DNA from: an uncultured Eisenbergiella sp.
GTDB taxonomy: Bacteria > Bacillota > Clostridia > Lachnospirales > Lachnospiraceae
Reading direction: 5' to 3'
Assembly (NCBI GenBank): GCA_947626995.1
Contig: CANQUI010000002.1
Location: 40,141-104,140 of the forward strand
DNA length: 64,000 bases
The position numbers were made by a program, and so were the translations under genes. Positions 35,495 to 43,668 of the stretch are shown one piece after another (within the stretch, counting starts at the first letter, position 1; every line of letters begins with the position of its first letter). Under the pieces are notes generated by a model, which worked only from the letters and a program-made list of their open reading frames with translations, searched no databases and was not told the origin of the DNA.

Positions 35495-35908
35495 TCAGCG
35501 TTCCGGCTCCTCAGTCAGTCCGTAGCTCTCCATCAGTTCGTCGAAAGTCATTCCCGTCATCTGTTCATAGGACTCGTTTATAATCTGCCAGTATTGTTCC
35601 GCCATTTTCGGATTGGAAAAGATCGTATAAAGGGAGGTGACCAAAAGGACAATGTTCAGGGCGATGGTGCCTGCCGAGATCAGGATGCCGCTTTTGGCGT
35701 AACGGTGCAGGGCAGGGTCGCTGCCTCTGGAAAGAATACCCAGAATGATGGCCAGACTGCCAAGAAAAACGGACGGGATGACCGTCATGGTAAAAGTGGC
35801 AAGGATGGCCAGGATACCCAGAACCAAAGCCGCTGTGGCCAGTGAATTGGCAGGGCGGCGGTCTATAGCGGGCTGCCGGGGATCATTTTCATAGAGATTG
35901 TCTTGCAT
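35495..35908 (-). CDS. DUF4190-like small membrane protein
   Basis: This 137-residue protein has two or three hydrophobic spans (SLATAALVLGILAILATFTMTVIPSVFLGSLAIILGIL, then GILISAGTIALNIVLLVTSLYTIF) between a short polar head and an acidic tail. The A-x-x-x-G-I-L-A-I-L pattern is that of DUF4190-type proteins; the function is unknown. A strong ribosome site (GGGAGGTGCACCT) and a minus-strand promoter at 35936-35964 support it. It is the first gene of a two-gene unit with the DUF975 gene. Confidence 0.82.
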   Translation of the reverse strand: MQDNLYENDPRQPAIDRRPANSLATAALVLGILAILATFTMTVIPSVFLGSLAIILGILSRGSDPALHRYAKSGILISAGTIALNIVLLVTSLYTIFSNPKMAEQYWQIINESYEQMTGMTFDELMESYGLTEEPER

Positions 35909-35935
35909 AGGTGCACCTCCCTTTTCCTATGAGAC

Positions 35936-35964
35936 AGCATATCACTTTTTGACAGGATATACAA
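35936..35964 (-). promoter_or_regulatory. Promoter of the DUF4190-like/DUF975 unit
   Basis: On the minus strand TTGTAT (35964-35959) and TATGCT (35941-35936) are 17 bp apart, 27 bp before the start codon. Confidence 0.65.
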
Positions 35965-36037
35965 ATGAAAAATATGTGAAGTCGCAGAGAACACAGATCA
36001 CCGTGCGGTCCGACACAGCATATCCGATCCCCTGCCG

Positions 36038-37087
36038 TCAGGGCTTATGAAAAAGCTGCGGCAGGATCGCTTCAATATCCCCGTTATAGGTTTCGTCGTA
36101 CGGATTTTTCGGATTCTCATAGATGATCTGGAAATGCAGTCCGTTGTAAGGGAACATGGCAACCTCCCGTTCCACACAGTCCATGTCGTTATATCTGCGT
36201 GTATCTTCTACTTTCTGATAGTAAATTTCCGCCGTGCCGTAAGGCGTCTCAACTTCGGCTGCTTTCTGCGATTCAAGCGGGTTCAGATTCAGATTACTTG
36301 TGGTTAGAAAATAACTTACTATGCCTTCGTCGGAACACGATTCCTCAGAAGAAACAAAAATCCAGGGCTCATCTTCAGCAACGCGATCGGTGCGGAATTG
36401 AAGAAACTCCGAAAGGGTATCCCCATGTTGCACGTCTCTATGCTCTTTGCACCAACCTTCCGGCAGCATAACCCCGATGATGGCGACGTCATTGCCGGGT
36501 CCGCAGAGATAGAAATCATAGCCTTCTTCGACGGGAATATAACTGGGCGGGCAGAGGGTAAAATGAAATTCGAAGTCGTTGCCTGAAGCGGAGGTTATCT
36601 TGGAAGAAAACGCAAGGATGTTTTCAAAAGAAACATTCCAGATGTCATAGAGATCCTTTTGGTCAATAGTAAAATGAAAATCGGAGCGTGCAGGCGATGT
36701 AAAGGAAGAAAATTCCTCCGGCTTATAAAGCACAAGCACATCGTTTTCCTCCATTTTGTACACCTCGTCGTTTTCCAGGATATTTCCCGTTTCAGTGGTC
36801 GGATTCCAGAGACAAAATTTGTATTCGTCATAGTCGAGGGAGAAAATCCAGCTGTCAAGGAAAGCATAGGATGCCTCATCCATCTGCGTCGTTTCTGTTG
36901 CGGTTCCCGTTTCCGTTGCGGTTTCTGTCGCCTGCGTCTGAGATTCTTCCGGCCCGTTGACGGCGGATTCTGTTTCCGGCCGGTCTGCCGTGCCGTCCGG
37001 TTCCCCGGATGCGCCGCATCCCGTCGCCAGCAGACAGACGGTCAGCGTCAGACAGCAGCCGATTGTAAGCAAGTTTTTTCGTTTCAT
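36038..37087 (-). CDS. Lipoprotein of unknown function, paralogue of the one at 12818
   Basis: This 349-residue protein has a lipobox (TVCLLATGC, Cys near residue 24) and a Thr/Glu-rich linker. Its outer region includes FCLWNPTTETGNILENDEVYKMEENDVLVLYKPEE, the counterpart of a segment in the lipoprotein at 12818. The following FHFTLCPPSYIPVEEGYDFYL stretch also matches that paralogue's FYFILVPPGGLTPDWYM. The copy is about 110 residues shorter. It faces a small XRE gene (37197) across a spacer with two matched 19-bp dyads. The ribosome site GAAAGGAGAAG precedes the ATG. I know of no function; the doubled module suggests a regulated surface component. Confidence 0.82.
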   Translation of the reverse strand: MKRKNLLTIGCCLTLTVCLLATGCGASGEPDGTADRPETESAVNGPEESQTQATETATETGTATETTQMDEASYAFLDSWIFSLDYDEYKFCLWNPTTETGNILENDEVYKMEENDVLVLYKPEEFSSFTSPARSDFHFTIDQKDLYDIWNVSFENILAFSSKITSASGNDFEFHFTLCPPSYIPVEEGYDFYLCGPGNDVAIIGVMLPEGWCKEHRDVQHGDTLSEFLQFRTDRVAEDEPWIFVSSEESCSDEGIVSYFLTTSNLNLNPLESQKAAEVETPYGTAEIYYQKVEDTRRYNDMDCVEREVAMFPYNGLHFQIIYENPKNPYDETYNGDIEAILPQLFHKP

Positions 37088-37109
37088 ATGTTTCTTCTCC
37101 TTTCTCTTA

Positions 37110-37182
37110 TTGACGTTTAGTGAATGTCAATTTATCGCAAAGTATATCATATAATTTCCTAAATGACAAGGACAGAATGTCA
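37110..37182 (-). promoter_or_regulatory. Promoter of the second lipoprotein, flanked by two 19-bp dyads
   Basis: On the minus strand TTGTCA (37169-37164) and TATACT (37146-37141) are 17 bp apart. On the plus strand TGACGTTTAGTGAATGTCA (37111-37129) and TGACAAGGACAGAATGTCA (37164-37182) share TGAC-N7-GAATGTCA, with centres 53 bp apart. One covers the -35 and the other lies in the leader. They are good operator candidates for the neighbouring XRE protein. Confidence 0.75.
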
Positions 37183-37196
37183 AAAAGGAGGCGAAC

Positions 37197-37448
37197 ATGT
37201 TCAAGAATAAAGCCCTTTCGGGGAAGAACAACATTTCCGGGAAAAACATTGCAAAATGCCGTAAGGCGATCTCACCCAGGCTTTCCCAGCGGGGTCTGGC
37301 GGACAAAATGCAGCTGGAGGGGATTGAACTGGATAAAAATGCGATCCAGCGGATTGAGTCCGGCCAACGCTTTGTGACGGATATCGAGATCCGGGGGTTC
37401 TCCAAGGTGCTGATGGTTTCGTATGAGCAGCTTTTGGATCAGGAATAG
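37197..37448 (+). CDS. Small XRE-type regulator divergent from a lipoprotein
   Basis: This 83-residue protein has a basic lead (MFKNKALSGKNNISGKNIAKCRKA) and a helix-turn-helix (LSQRGLADKMQLEGIELDKNAIQRIESGQRFVTDIEIRGFSKVLMVSYEQLL). No sensor domain is present. The AAAAAGGAGGCG ribosome site is strong. It is divergent from the lipoprotein at 36038, and the shared spacer contains two matched dyads. The arrangement mirrors the XRE/lipoprotein pair at 12198-14191, although this XRE protein is shorter and not obviously the same subfamily. Confidence 0.87.
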   Translation: MFKNKALSGKNNISGKNIAKCRKAISPRLSQRGLADKMQLEGIELDKNAIQRIESGQRFVTDIEIRGFSKVLMVSYEQLLDQE

Positions 37449-37571
37449 GATTTTGTCCCAAAAAACGGGTTTGTCTTGCCAAACGACATTCTGATATAGT
37501 ATCCTACAAAGGAATGTTTTCGAAAAAGGGAAGGCCCGTCGGATACTTGTGACCGCGGCATGGAGGAAAGA

Positions 37572-39905
37572 ATGGATATTTTAAACAGGCTGAAAGAGGA
37601 ACTGAAGGTAGAGCGCTGGCAGGTGGAGGCGGCGGTAAAGCTCATCGACGAGGGCAATACGATCCCCTTTATCGCCCGCTATCGAAAGGAGGCCACGGGA
37701 TCCTTAAACGACGAGACGCTGCGCAGCCTTTATGAGCGGCTCGGTTATCTGCACAATCTGGAAGAAAAGAAGGAATCCGTCCTCAACAGCATAGAAGAGC
37801 AGGGGAAGCTGACCGGAGAGCTTAAGGAACGGATCCTGGCGGCGGAGACGCTGGTCATGGTGGAAGATCTGTACCGGCCGTATCGGCCGAAACGAAAGAC
37901 CAGGGCCAGCGTCGCCAGGGAAAAGGGACTGGAAGGACTGGCGGATTTTATCCTTCTGCAGGAGACCCAAAGGCCTTTGGAAGAGGAGGCGCAGAACTAT
38001 GTTTCTGCGCAAAAGGGCGTGGCGGACGAAAAGGAGGCGCTGCAGGGCGCCAGAGATATTCTGGCGGAGCGCATTTCGGACGATGCGGACGCCAGAAGCT
38101 TCATCCGAAAGCTCACCTCCGATCAGGGAAAGCTCGTCAGCACCGCCCGGGACAAAAAGGCGGCCAGCGTCTACGAGATGTATTACGATTATGAGGAGCC
38201 TGTAAAAAAGGCGGCGGGGCACCGGATTCTGGCGCTGAACCGGGGAGAGGCGGAAAAATTTCTGAACGTGCAGGTGGAAGCGCCTGTGGAACAAATCCTG
38301 CAATATCTGGAAAAGCAGGTGATTACAAAAGAAAACCCCGTTACCGTTCCGGTGTTAAAAGAGGTTGTCGCAGACAGCTACGGACGGCTCATCGCACCGG
38401 CAATCGAGCGGGAGATCCGCAGCGAACTGACGGAACGGGCGCAGGAGGGCGCCATCGACGTGTTTGGGAAGAACTTAAAACAGCTGCTGATGCAGCCTCC
38501 CATACCGGGCCGGGTGGTGCTGGGATGGGATCCGGCCTTTCGGACGGGCTGTAAGCTGGCGGTCGTAGACGAAACCGGCAAGGTGCTGGATACGAAGGTA
38601 ATCTATCCCACCGCGCCGCAAAACAAGGTGGAAGAGGCAAAGCGGGAGCTGAAACGGCTGATTGAAAAATATCAGGTATCCCTGATCTCTCTGGGCAACG
38701 GCACCGCCTCCCGGGAATCGGAGCGGGTGATCGTAGAGCTGATCAAAGAGCTGGGACGTCCCCTTTCCTACGTGATCGTAAACGAGGCCGGCGCCTCCGT
38801 TTATTCGGCCAGCAGTCTGGCGACGGAGGAATTTCCGAATTTTGATGTGGGACAGCGCAGCGCCGCGTCCATCGCCCGCCGTCTGCAGGACCCGCTGGCG
38901 GAGCTGGTAAAAATCGATCCCAAGTCCATCGGCGTGGGACAATATCAGCACGATATGAATCAAAAGAAGCTGTCGGAGGCGTTAAACGGCGTGGTGGAGG
39001 ACTGTGTGAACCGCGTGGGCGTGGATTTAAACACCGCGTCCGTCTCCCTTCTTTCCTATATTTCCGGCGTCAGCAGGACGCTGGCGAAGAACATCGTGGA
39101 ATACCGGGAGGCCAACGGACGTTTTACGGACCGCAGGCAGCTTTTGAAGGTGGCCAAGCTGGGCCCCAAAGCCTATGAGCAGTGCGCCGGGTTTATGCGT
39201 ATTTTGGACGGGGACAACCCTCTGGATGCCACCAGCGTGCATCCCGAATCCTATGAGGCGGCCGGGCAGCTCTTGGACCGGCTGGGGATGACCATGGAGG
39301 ACGTGCGCACCCTGCAGGCGGAGGGAAGGAAAAAACGGGTGTTGGACAGACGCAGCAGCGCAACACAGAGCCGCCGCGGCGGCTTTGTGATCCGCAATAC
39401 GGATACCGCCATGGGCAAAGCCCTGGCCGCCGCGATGGGACAGAAAAACGCAGGAAAGGATGCGCCAAAACAGAATCCGGAAAACAGACGGGCGCAGGAA
39501 AATACAGGGATTACGGCGCTGGAACGCCGCCTGGGAGATAAAAAGAAGCTGGCGGCAGAGCTTCACATCGGAGAGATCACCCTGGAAGATATTTTACGGG
39601 AACTGGAAAAGCCGGCCCGGGATCCCAGAGCGGACATGCCCGCGCCCATCCTGCGCAGTGACGTGATGGAAATGAAGGATCTAAAGCCCGGCATGGTGTT
39701 AAAGGGGACGGTGCGCAATGTCATTGATTTCGGCGTATTTGTGGATATCGGCGTGCATCAGGACGGACTGGTGCATATCTCCCGCATTACGGACCGTTTT
39801 ATCAAACATCCGCTGGAGGCGGTCAGCGTCGGCGATGTGGTGGATGTCAAGGTGCTGGAGGTGGATCCGGCCAGAAAACGGATCAGCCTGACCATGCGGC
39901 TTTAA
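37572..39905 (+). CDS. tex: Tex-family S1 RNA-binding protein
   Basis: This protein of about 777 residues is Tex (YhgF), a conserved nucleic-acid-binding factor linked to transcription. It has the Tex N-terminal helices, a YqgF-like domain (GWDPAFRTGCKLAVVD, LGNGTASRESERVI), helix-hairpin-helix motifs (KNIVEYREANGRFTDRRQLLKVAKLGPKAYEQCAGF) and a C-terminal S1 domain (GTVRNVIDFGVFVDIGVHQDGLVHIS). A polar insertion of about 70 residues (around 595-665) lies before the S1 domain. The start at 37572 is preferred because GGAGGAA lies just before it; 37560 is possible. Its last 81 coding bases are repeated 2.6 kb downstream. Confidence 0.96.
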   Translation: MDILNRLKEELKVERWQVEAAVKLIDEGNTIPFIARYRKEATGSLNDETLRSLYERLGYLHNLEEKKESVLNSIEEQGKLTGELKERILAAETLVMVEDLYRPYRPKRKTRASVAREKGLEGLADFILLQETQRPLEEEAQNYVSAQKGVADEKEALQGARDILAERISDDADARSFIRKLTSDQGKLVSTARDKKAASVYEMYYDYEEPVKKAAGHRILALNRGEAEKFLNVQVEAPVEQILQYLEKQVITKENPVTVPVLKEVVADSYGRLIAPAIEREIRSELTERAQEGAIDVFGKNLKQLLMQPPIPGRVVLGWDPAFRTGCKLAVVDETGKVLDTKVIYPTAPQNKVEEAKRELKRLIEKYQVSLISLGNGTASRESERVIVELIKELGRPLSYVIVNEAGASVYSASSLATEEFPNFDVGQRSAASIARRLQDPLAELVKIDPKSIGVGQYQHDMNQKKLSEALNGVVEDCVNRVGVDLNTASVSLLSYISGVSRTLAKNIVEYREANGRFTDRRQLLKVAKLGPKAYEQCAGFMRILDGDNPLDATSVHPESYEAAGQLLDRLGMTMEDVRTLQAEGRKKRVLDRRSSATQSRRGGFVIRNTDTAMGKALAAAMGQKNAGKDAPKQNPENRRAQENTGITALERRLGDKKKLAAELHIGEITLEDILRELEKPARDPRADMPAPILRSDVMEMKDLKPGMVLKGTVRNVIDFGVFVDIGVHQDGLVHISRITDRFIKHPLEAVSVGDVVDVKVLEVDPARKRISLTMRL

Positions 39906-39908
39906 AAA
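39825..39908 (+). repeat. 84-bp direct repeat, copy 1 (tex 3' end)
   Basis: This stretch covers the last 27 codons of tex (the stop included) and a few A residues. It recurs at 42493-42576 with a single difference (C at 39848, T at 42516). Confidence 0.97.
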
Positions 39909-39942
39909 ATAAACGGCGGCGGATCGCGGAATGGAGGAAACA

Positions 39943-42456
39943 ATGCAAAAGAGAAAATGGCACAGGACGGTTGTCCTGGCGGCAGTTGTACTGACTGTTT
40001 TGGCCGGAATATGGTATTTATGGATCTATGACGGAATACGCTACGATTATGCGGTGATGAAGGCGGATACGGATCAGTTTTCCTGGCTGGAGCTGAAGGA
40101 AGGCCAGGAAATCCGTCAGCGTTTCCGCTCCGGAAAACGTTATTTAAAGGGCGTGGAACTGTTGCTGATCAATCTGGCGGAGGACGGGCAGGGAAGCATA
40201 CGGATCGTGCTGTCGGACGATACCGGAGCGCCGGCCGCGTCGGCGCTGAAACAGCTCTCTGAAATCGCCCCGGGGGAATGGGTCTTCTTTCCTCTGCAGG
40301 TTCGTCTGGACCGGAATCGGACCTATGAGCTGGCAGTTTCCGCAGAAGGATGTACCTCGGTGCCCTATGTGCTGACCGCCGTCGGAGAAAATAATCCGGA
40401 GGAAAACCTGCAGTGCTATGACGGCGGAAAACCGCTGGAAGAGGGCACCGGTCTTCTGGCCGGTTACGGATATGCGCTGACGGCTTCCACCTGGGAGAAA
40501 TTTTTGATTTCTGTTTTATTGCTCCTTTTTGCGGCGGCTTTTGCCGGCTTTGAAATTGCCGGGGGGGGCAAAACGGAAACCGGATGGAGAGAAAAGGTCC
40601 GTCATGTGCTGGCGGCGGGGCTGTTTCTCATACAGTTTTTGCTGATGGTGCCGGATATTGTCTACCGTCTGGATAATATCAGTCTGGATCCCTCTTGGCG
40701 CTATTTTCTGAATCTGGCACTGCCGGAAAACATCAAATTCGGCAGAGACGTATTTTTTACCTACGGGCCGCTGGGGTATCTGTGCTATCTCATGAAATTG
40801 CCAGAGAATCTTTTCTATTACAGGATCGGCGTCGCGCTGTGGATTTTGATCATTCTGATACAGGGATATCTTTTCTGGCGGTTGTATCAACTGTACCTAA
40901 GCGGGAAGCTGAGCTTTTCGGCAATTGTATTTTCCGTGATCTGTTATGTGGCGGCGCACAGCGAGGTGACGAGGGATAATTATCTGCTTTATACCATGAT
41001 ACTGGCCGTGACCGCATATTCCCTCGGCGCACGGTATGTGCGGGCGATTCCGAATTTTCTGCTGATACTGATGTTTTTCGGAAAGTTTTCCACGTTCACC
41101 AGCGGTCTGGCCTTTCTGATTCTATTTGTCTGTTTTGATCTGTTGTTTTCCCGCAGAAAAAGCAGTTTGCTTTTATGCCTTCCGGGACTTGCCGTGATGC
41201 CCTGCCTGTATCTTTTGTATTGTCCGTCCCTGAAAAGTTTGTTTGATTATGTGACCGGTATTTTTTACATTTCAGACGGATGGATGATGAGCCAACAGTG
41301 GAATCAGGTGCTAGAAGAAGGCGAAATTCGGAAATTAGCGGCAATCATGATTTTCTATGTGCTGTTGTTGGGATTGTCTCTGTGGCTGAATTACAGAAGA
41401 TCTGAGGTCATTCTTGCCTGCTCGGCATCCATGTTTCTGGTATATAAGTATGCGACGACCAGACACGGGCTGGAAGTGGGAATTTGGCTGTTCGGTATGC
41501 TGTTCTCCGCCGTATTGCTCTCACTGGACTGGAGTTTGCTGCGGGAAAAGTGCAGAGAGCGGCCCGGCAGGATGCTGCCGGTCTGTCTGCTCTGGCTGAC
41601 GGCGGTATGCGGAACGGGTATTGTGCAGGCGAATGCGCTGCACTGGAATTTCGGCTATGTGCGGGAACGGTTTGCGGATAAGGTTTATACGCTGACTCAT
41701 CTTGAGGAGGACAGCGTTCTGGCGCGGACGAAGGAAGAAAACCGTCTTCCGGACAGAATCCTGGAAACGGTCGGGGAGCATACCGTGACGGTTTATCCGT
41801 GGCGGAACGGGTATCGGGCGGTGCATGAGGAGCTGAATATGGTCTGGTATCCATCCGTGCAGAATGTGAATGAGTTTATTCCCTGGCTGGATGAAAAAGT
41901 GGCGGACTGGTTTCTTTCCGACCGCGCGGCGGATTACATCCTTCTGTCAGACGAAACCATCGACGATCACATTAAATATCTGGATAATCCGCTGACCTGG
42001 GAGGCAATTCGGAGCCGTTACCGCGTTGTGATGACAGAAGGGGACGTCTGTCTGCTGGAGAAGTGCGGCGCGGGAGAAAAACCTCGGTTGGAGTTACTTT
42101 TTTCGGAAAAATATGCGCTGACGGATTCTGTAATATGCCCGCCAGAGGCAGATTACGCCAGGGTTTTCCTGTCTCTGTCCGGGAAAGGAAAGCTGAAGAA
42201 GTTTTTCTGGCATGTCGGAGTAACCGAACTGCGGATTGTTTATGAAGACGGAAGCGGCGTACAGGGCCGGGCGATTGTGCCGAATCTTGTGTCTGGCTTT
42301 GCGCTGACAAAAGTTCCACAGAATCTTACTGAGCTGGAGGACGTGCTTGCAGGTCGGGATACGGCGCGGATAACGGAGTTTTCTTTTTTGGGGAAGGGGC
42401 TTTTGGATATGACAGAGCAGTTTACGGTGGAATGGTATCGGTATGCCGCAAACTGA
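39943..42456 (+). CDS. Large polytopic membrane protein, possible GT-C type
   Basis: This 837-residue protein has an N-terminal span (residues 7-28), an outer domain of about 150 residues (FSWLELKEGQEIRQRFRSG, LDRNRTYELAVSAEG) and about ten membrane spans (about 185-530). A C-terminal outer domain of about 300 residues follows. The loop FFTYGPLGYLCYLMKLPENLF after the second span resembles segments seen in uncharacterised GT-C-like membrane proteins; no catalytic motif is certain. The start is the ATG at 39943 behind ATGGAGGAAACA. The gene sits alone between the two copies of the tex 3' end, and its sequence looks more A/T-rich than tex. Both facts suggest acquisition. Confidence 0.75.
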   Translation: MQKRKWHRTVVLAAVVLTVLAGIWYLWIYDGIRYDYAVMKADTDQFSWLELKEGQEIRQRFRSGKRYLKGVELLLINLAEDGQGSIRIVLSDDTGAPAASALKQLSEIAPGEWVFFPLQVRLDRNRTYELAVSAEGCTSVPYVLTAVGENNPEENLQCYDGGKPLEEGTGLLAGYGYALTASTWEKFLISVLLLLFAAAFAGFEIAGGGKTETGWREKVRHVLAAGLFLIQFLLMVPDIVYRLDNISLDPSWRYFLNLALPENIKFGRDVFFTYGPLGYLCYLMKLPENLFYYRIGVALWILIILIQGYLFWRLYQLYLSGKLSFSAIVFSVICYVAAHSEVTRDNYLLYTMILAVTAYSLGARYVRAIPNFLLILMFFGKFSTFTSGLAFLILFVCFDLLFSRRKSSLLLCLPGLAVMPCLYLLYCPSLKSLFDYVTGIFYISDGWMMSQQWNQVLEEGEIRKLAAIMIFYVLLLGLSLWLNYRRSEVILACSASMFLVYKYATTRHGLEVGIWLFGMLFSAVLLSLDWSLLREKCRERPGRMLPVCLLWLTAVCGTGIVQANALHWNFGYVRERFADKVYTLTHLEEDSVLARTKEENRLPDRILETVGEHTVTVYPWRNGYRAVHEELNMVWYPSVQNVNEFIPWLDEKVADWFLSDRAADYILLSDETIDDHIKYLDNPLTWEAIRSRYRVVMTEGDVCLLEKCGAGEKPRLELLFSEKYALTDSVICPPEADYARVFLSLSGKGKLKKFFWHVGVTELRIVYEDGSGVQGRAIVPNLVSGFALTKVPQNLTELEDVLAGRDTARITEFSFLGKGLLDMTEQFTVEWYRYAAN

Positions 42457-42492
42457 ACCGACGGGAAAAGTATCCTTCAAAAACGAAAGAAA

Positions 42493-42576
42493 AGCGTCGG
42501 CGATGTGGTGGATGTTAAGGTGCTGGAGGTGGATCCGGCCAGAAAACGGATCAGCCTGACCATGCGGCTTTAAAAA
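42493..42576 (+). repeat. 84-bp direct repeat, copy 2 (tex 3' remnant)
   Basis: This is a copy of the tex 3' end with no start or upstream tex sequence, 83 of 84 bases identical to 39825-39908. It ends four bases before the ribU promoter, so this copy probably marks the original tex/ribU junction. Confidence 0.97.
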
Positions 42577-42580
42577 GGGA

Positions 42581-42609
42581 TTGACAGAAAAGGACTCCTG
42601 GAGTATGAT
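42581..42609 (+). promoter_or_regulatory. Promoter of the FMN riboswitch-ribU unit
   Basis: TTGACA (42581-42586) and TATGAT (42604-42609) are 17 bp apart, directly upstream of the riboswitch. Confidence 0.88.
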
Positions 42610-42634
42610 AAGCGGGATAAGAAAATAAGGTGAA

Positions 42635-42774
42635 GTTCTTCAGGGTCGGGTGCAAGTCCCAACCGGTGGTATAGCCCACGAGCCGCAAGGCATGATTCGG
42701 TGATCTTTACGGATGATCGGTAGTCCGCAGGAGAGATTCCGAAGCCGACAGTACAGTCTGGATGAAAGAAGACA
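42635..42774 (+). ncRNA. FMN riboswitch (RFN element)
   Basis: The conserved RFN segments are present in order: TTCTTCAGGGTCGGGTGCAA, GTCCCAACCGGTGGTATAGCC, CACGAGCC, GTCCGCAGGAGAGATTCCG, and AGCCGACAGTACAGTCTGGATGAAAGAAGAC. FMN binding would favour the terminator at 42837 and reduce ribU expression. Confidence 0.95.
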
Positions 42775-42836
42775 GCCACAGGACACGGGGACCGATGCCG
42801 CGCAAGCCATCCCGCGTCTGAGGAATTGTTCTGACG

Positions 42837-42865
42837 CCCGGAAGAGATTCTCTTCCGGGTTTTTT
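42837..42865 (+). terminator. Riboswitch expression-platform terminator
   Basis: CCCGGAAGAGA pairs with TCTTCCGGG around a short loop, followed by six T. It lies between the FMN aptamer and ribU. Confidence 0.9.
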
Positions 42866-42919
42866 GTCAGAAAAACAACGAAAGAACTTTTCCTTTGCAA
42901 TCAGAAAAGGAGAATCAAA

Positions 42920-43651
42920 ATGAACACATTATGGCAGAGTGTAACGGAGAATCTGATTTTTGTCCTGCAGTTTCTGGGACTGGTGGCGCTGGTATTTCTG
43001 CTGGCCTATGCGGCAGAGAAGGCCATCAAAAAGAAAACCGGGGATACGAAACGGGTGCTTACCACCAGAAAAATCGTGGTGATCGGTATTTTTTCCGCCA
43101 TGTCAGGGATTCTGATGGCCCTGTCCGTGCCGGTGCCCTTTGCGCCGTCCTTTTACGACATTGATTTTTCGGAGCTGCCGGCGCTGATCGGCGCTTTCGC
43201 ATACGGACCGGTGGCGGGGGTGATGATCGAGTTTTTGAAGATCCTCATCAAGCTGGTACTCAAACCTTCCTCCACCGCCTTTGTGGGGGAACTGGCCAAT
43301 TTCGTCGTCAGCTGTATGCTGGTGCTTCCCGCCTCCCTTCTCTATCTGGCCAAAAAGACCAAAAAACAGGCGATTCTTGCCACCGTGAGCGGAACGCTCC
43401 TGATGGCGGTCTTTGGATCCGCTTTTAACGCGGTGTATCTGCTCCCCAAGTTTTCCCAGATGTTCGGGCTGCCTTTGGAGGCGATCATCGACATGGGGGC
43501 CAAGATCCATCCCTCCATCCACAGCGTGACGGGGCTGGTGGTGATGTGCGTCCTGCCGCTGAATCTGTTAAAGGGCGGGATCGTTTCCCTGATTACTGTT
43601 CTGATCTATAAAAAACTCAGTCCGATCCTGAAAAAGAACGGGACGGAATAG
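42920..43651 (+). CDS. ribU: Riboflavin ECF transporter S component
   Basis: This 243-residue membrane protein is the substrate-binding S component of an ECF transporter. It has VVIGIFSAMSGILMALSVPVPF near residue 55, FSELPALIGAFAYGPVAGVMIEFLKILIKLVL, and NAVYLLPKFSQMFGLP. The FMN riboswitch upstream fixes riboflavin as the likely cargo. An extra N-terminal span (about residues 10-33) and basic linker precede the usual core. The start is the ATG at 42920 behind AAAAGGAGAATC; the ORF-track start at 42713 lies inside the riboswitch. The EcfA and EcfT subunits are not in this window. Confidence 0.93.
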   Translation: MNTLWQSVTENLIFVLQFLGLVALVFLLAYAAEKAIKKKTGDTKRVLTTRKIVVIGIFSAMSGILMALSVPVPFAPSFYDIDFSELPALIGAFAYGPVAGVMIEFLKILIKLVLKPSSTAFVGELANFVVSCMLVLPASLLYLAKKTKKQAILATVSGTLLMAVFGSAFNAVYLLPKFSQMFGLPLEAIIDMGAKIHPSIHSVTGLVVMCVLPLNLLKGGIVSLITVLIYKKLSPILKKNGTE

Positions 43652-43668
43652 ACGGAGGAAGCAGATCC

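Noticed and set aside
39909-42492. Insertion sequence or integron between the tex repeats
   Set aside because: No transposase, integrase, terminal inverted repeats or attC-like sites are visible; only the direct repeat supports insertion.
42713-42919. N-terminal extension of ribU
   Set aside because: It lies inside the FMN riboswitch and its terminator, so it cannot be a normal coding start.
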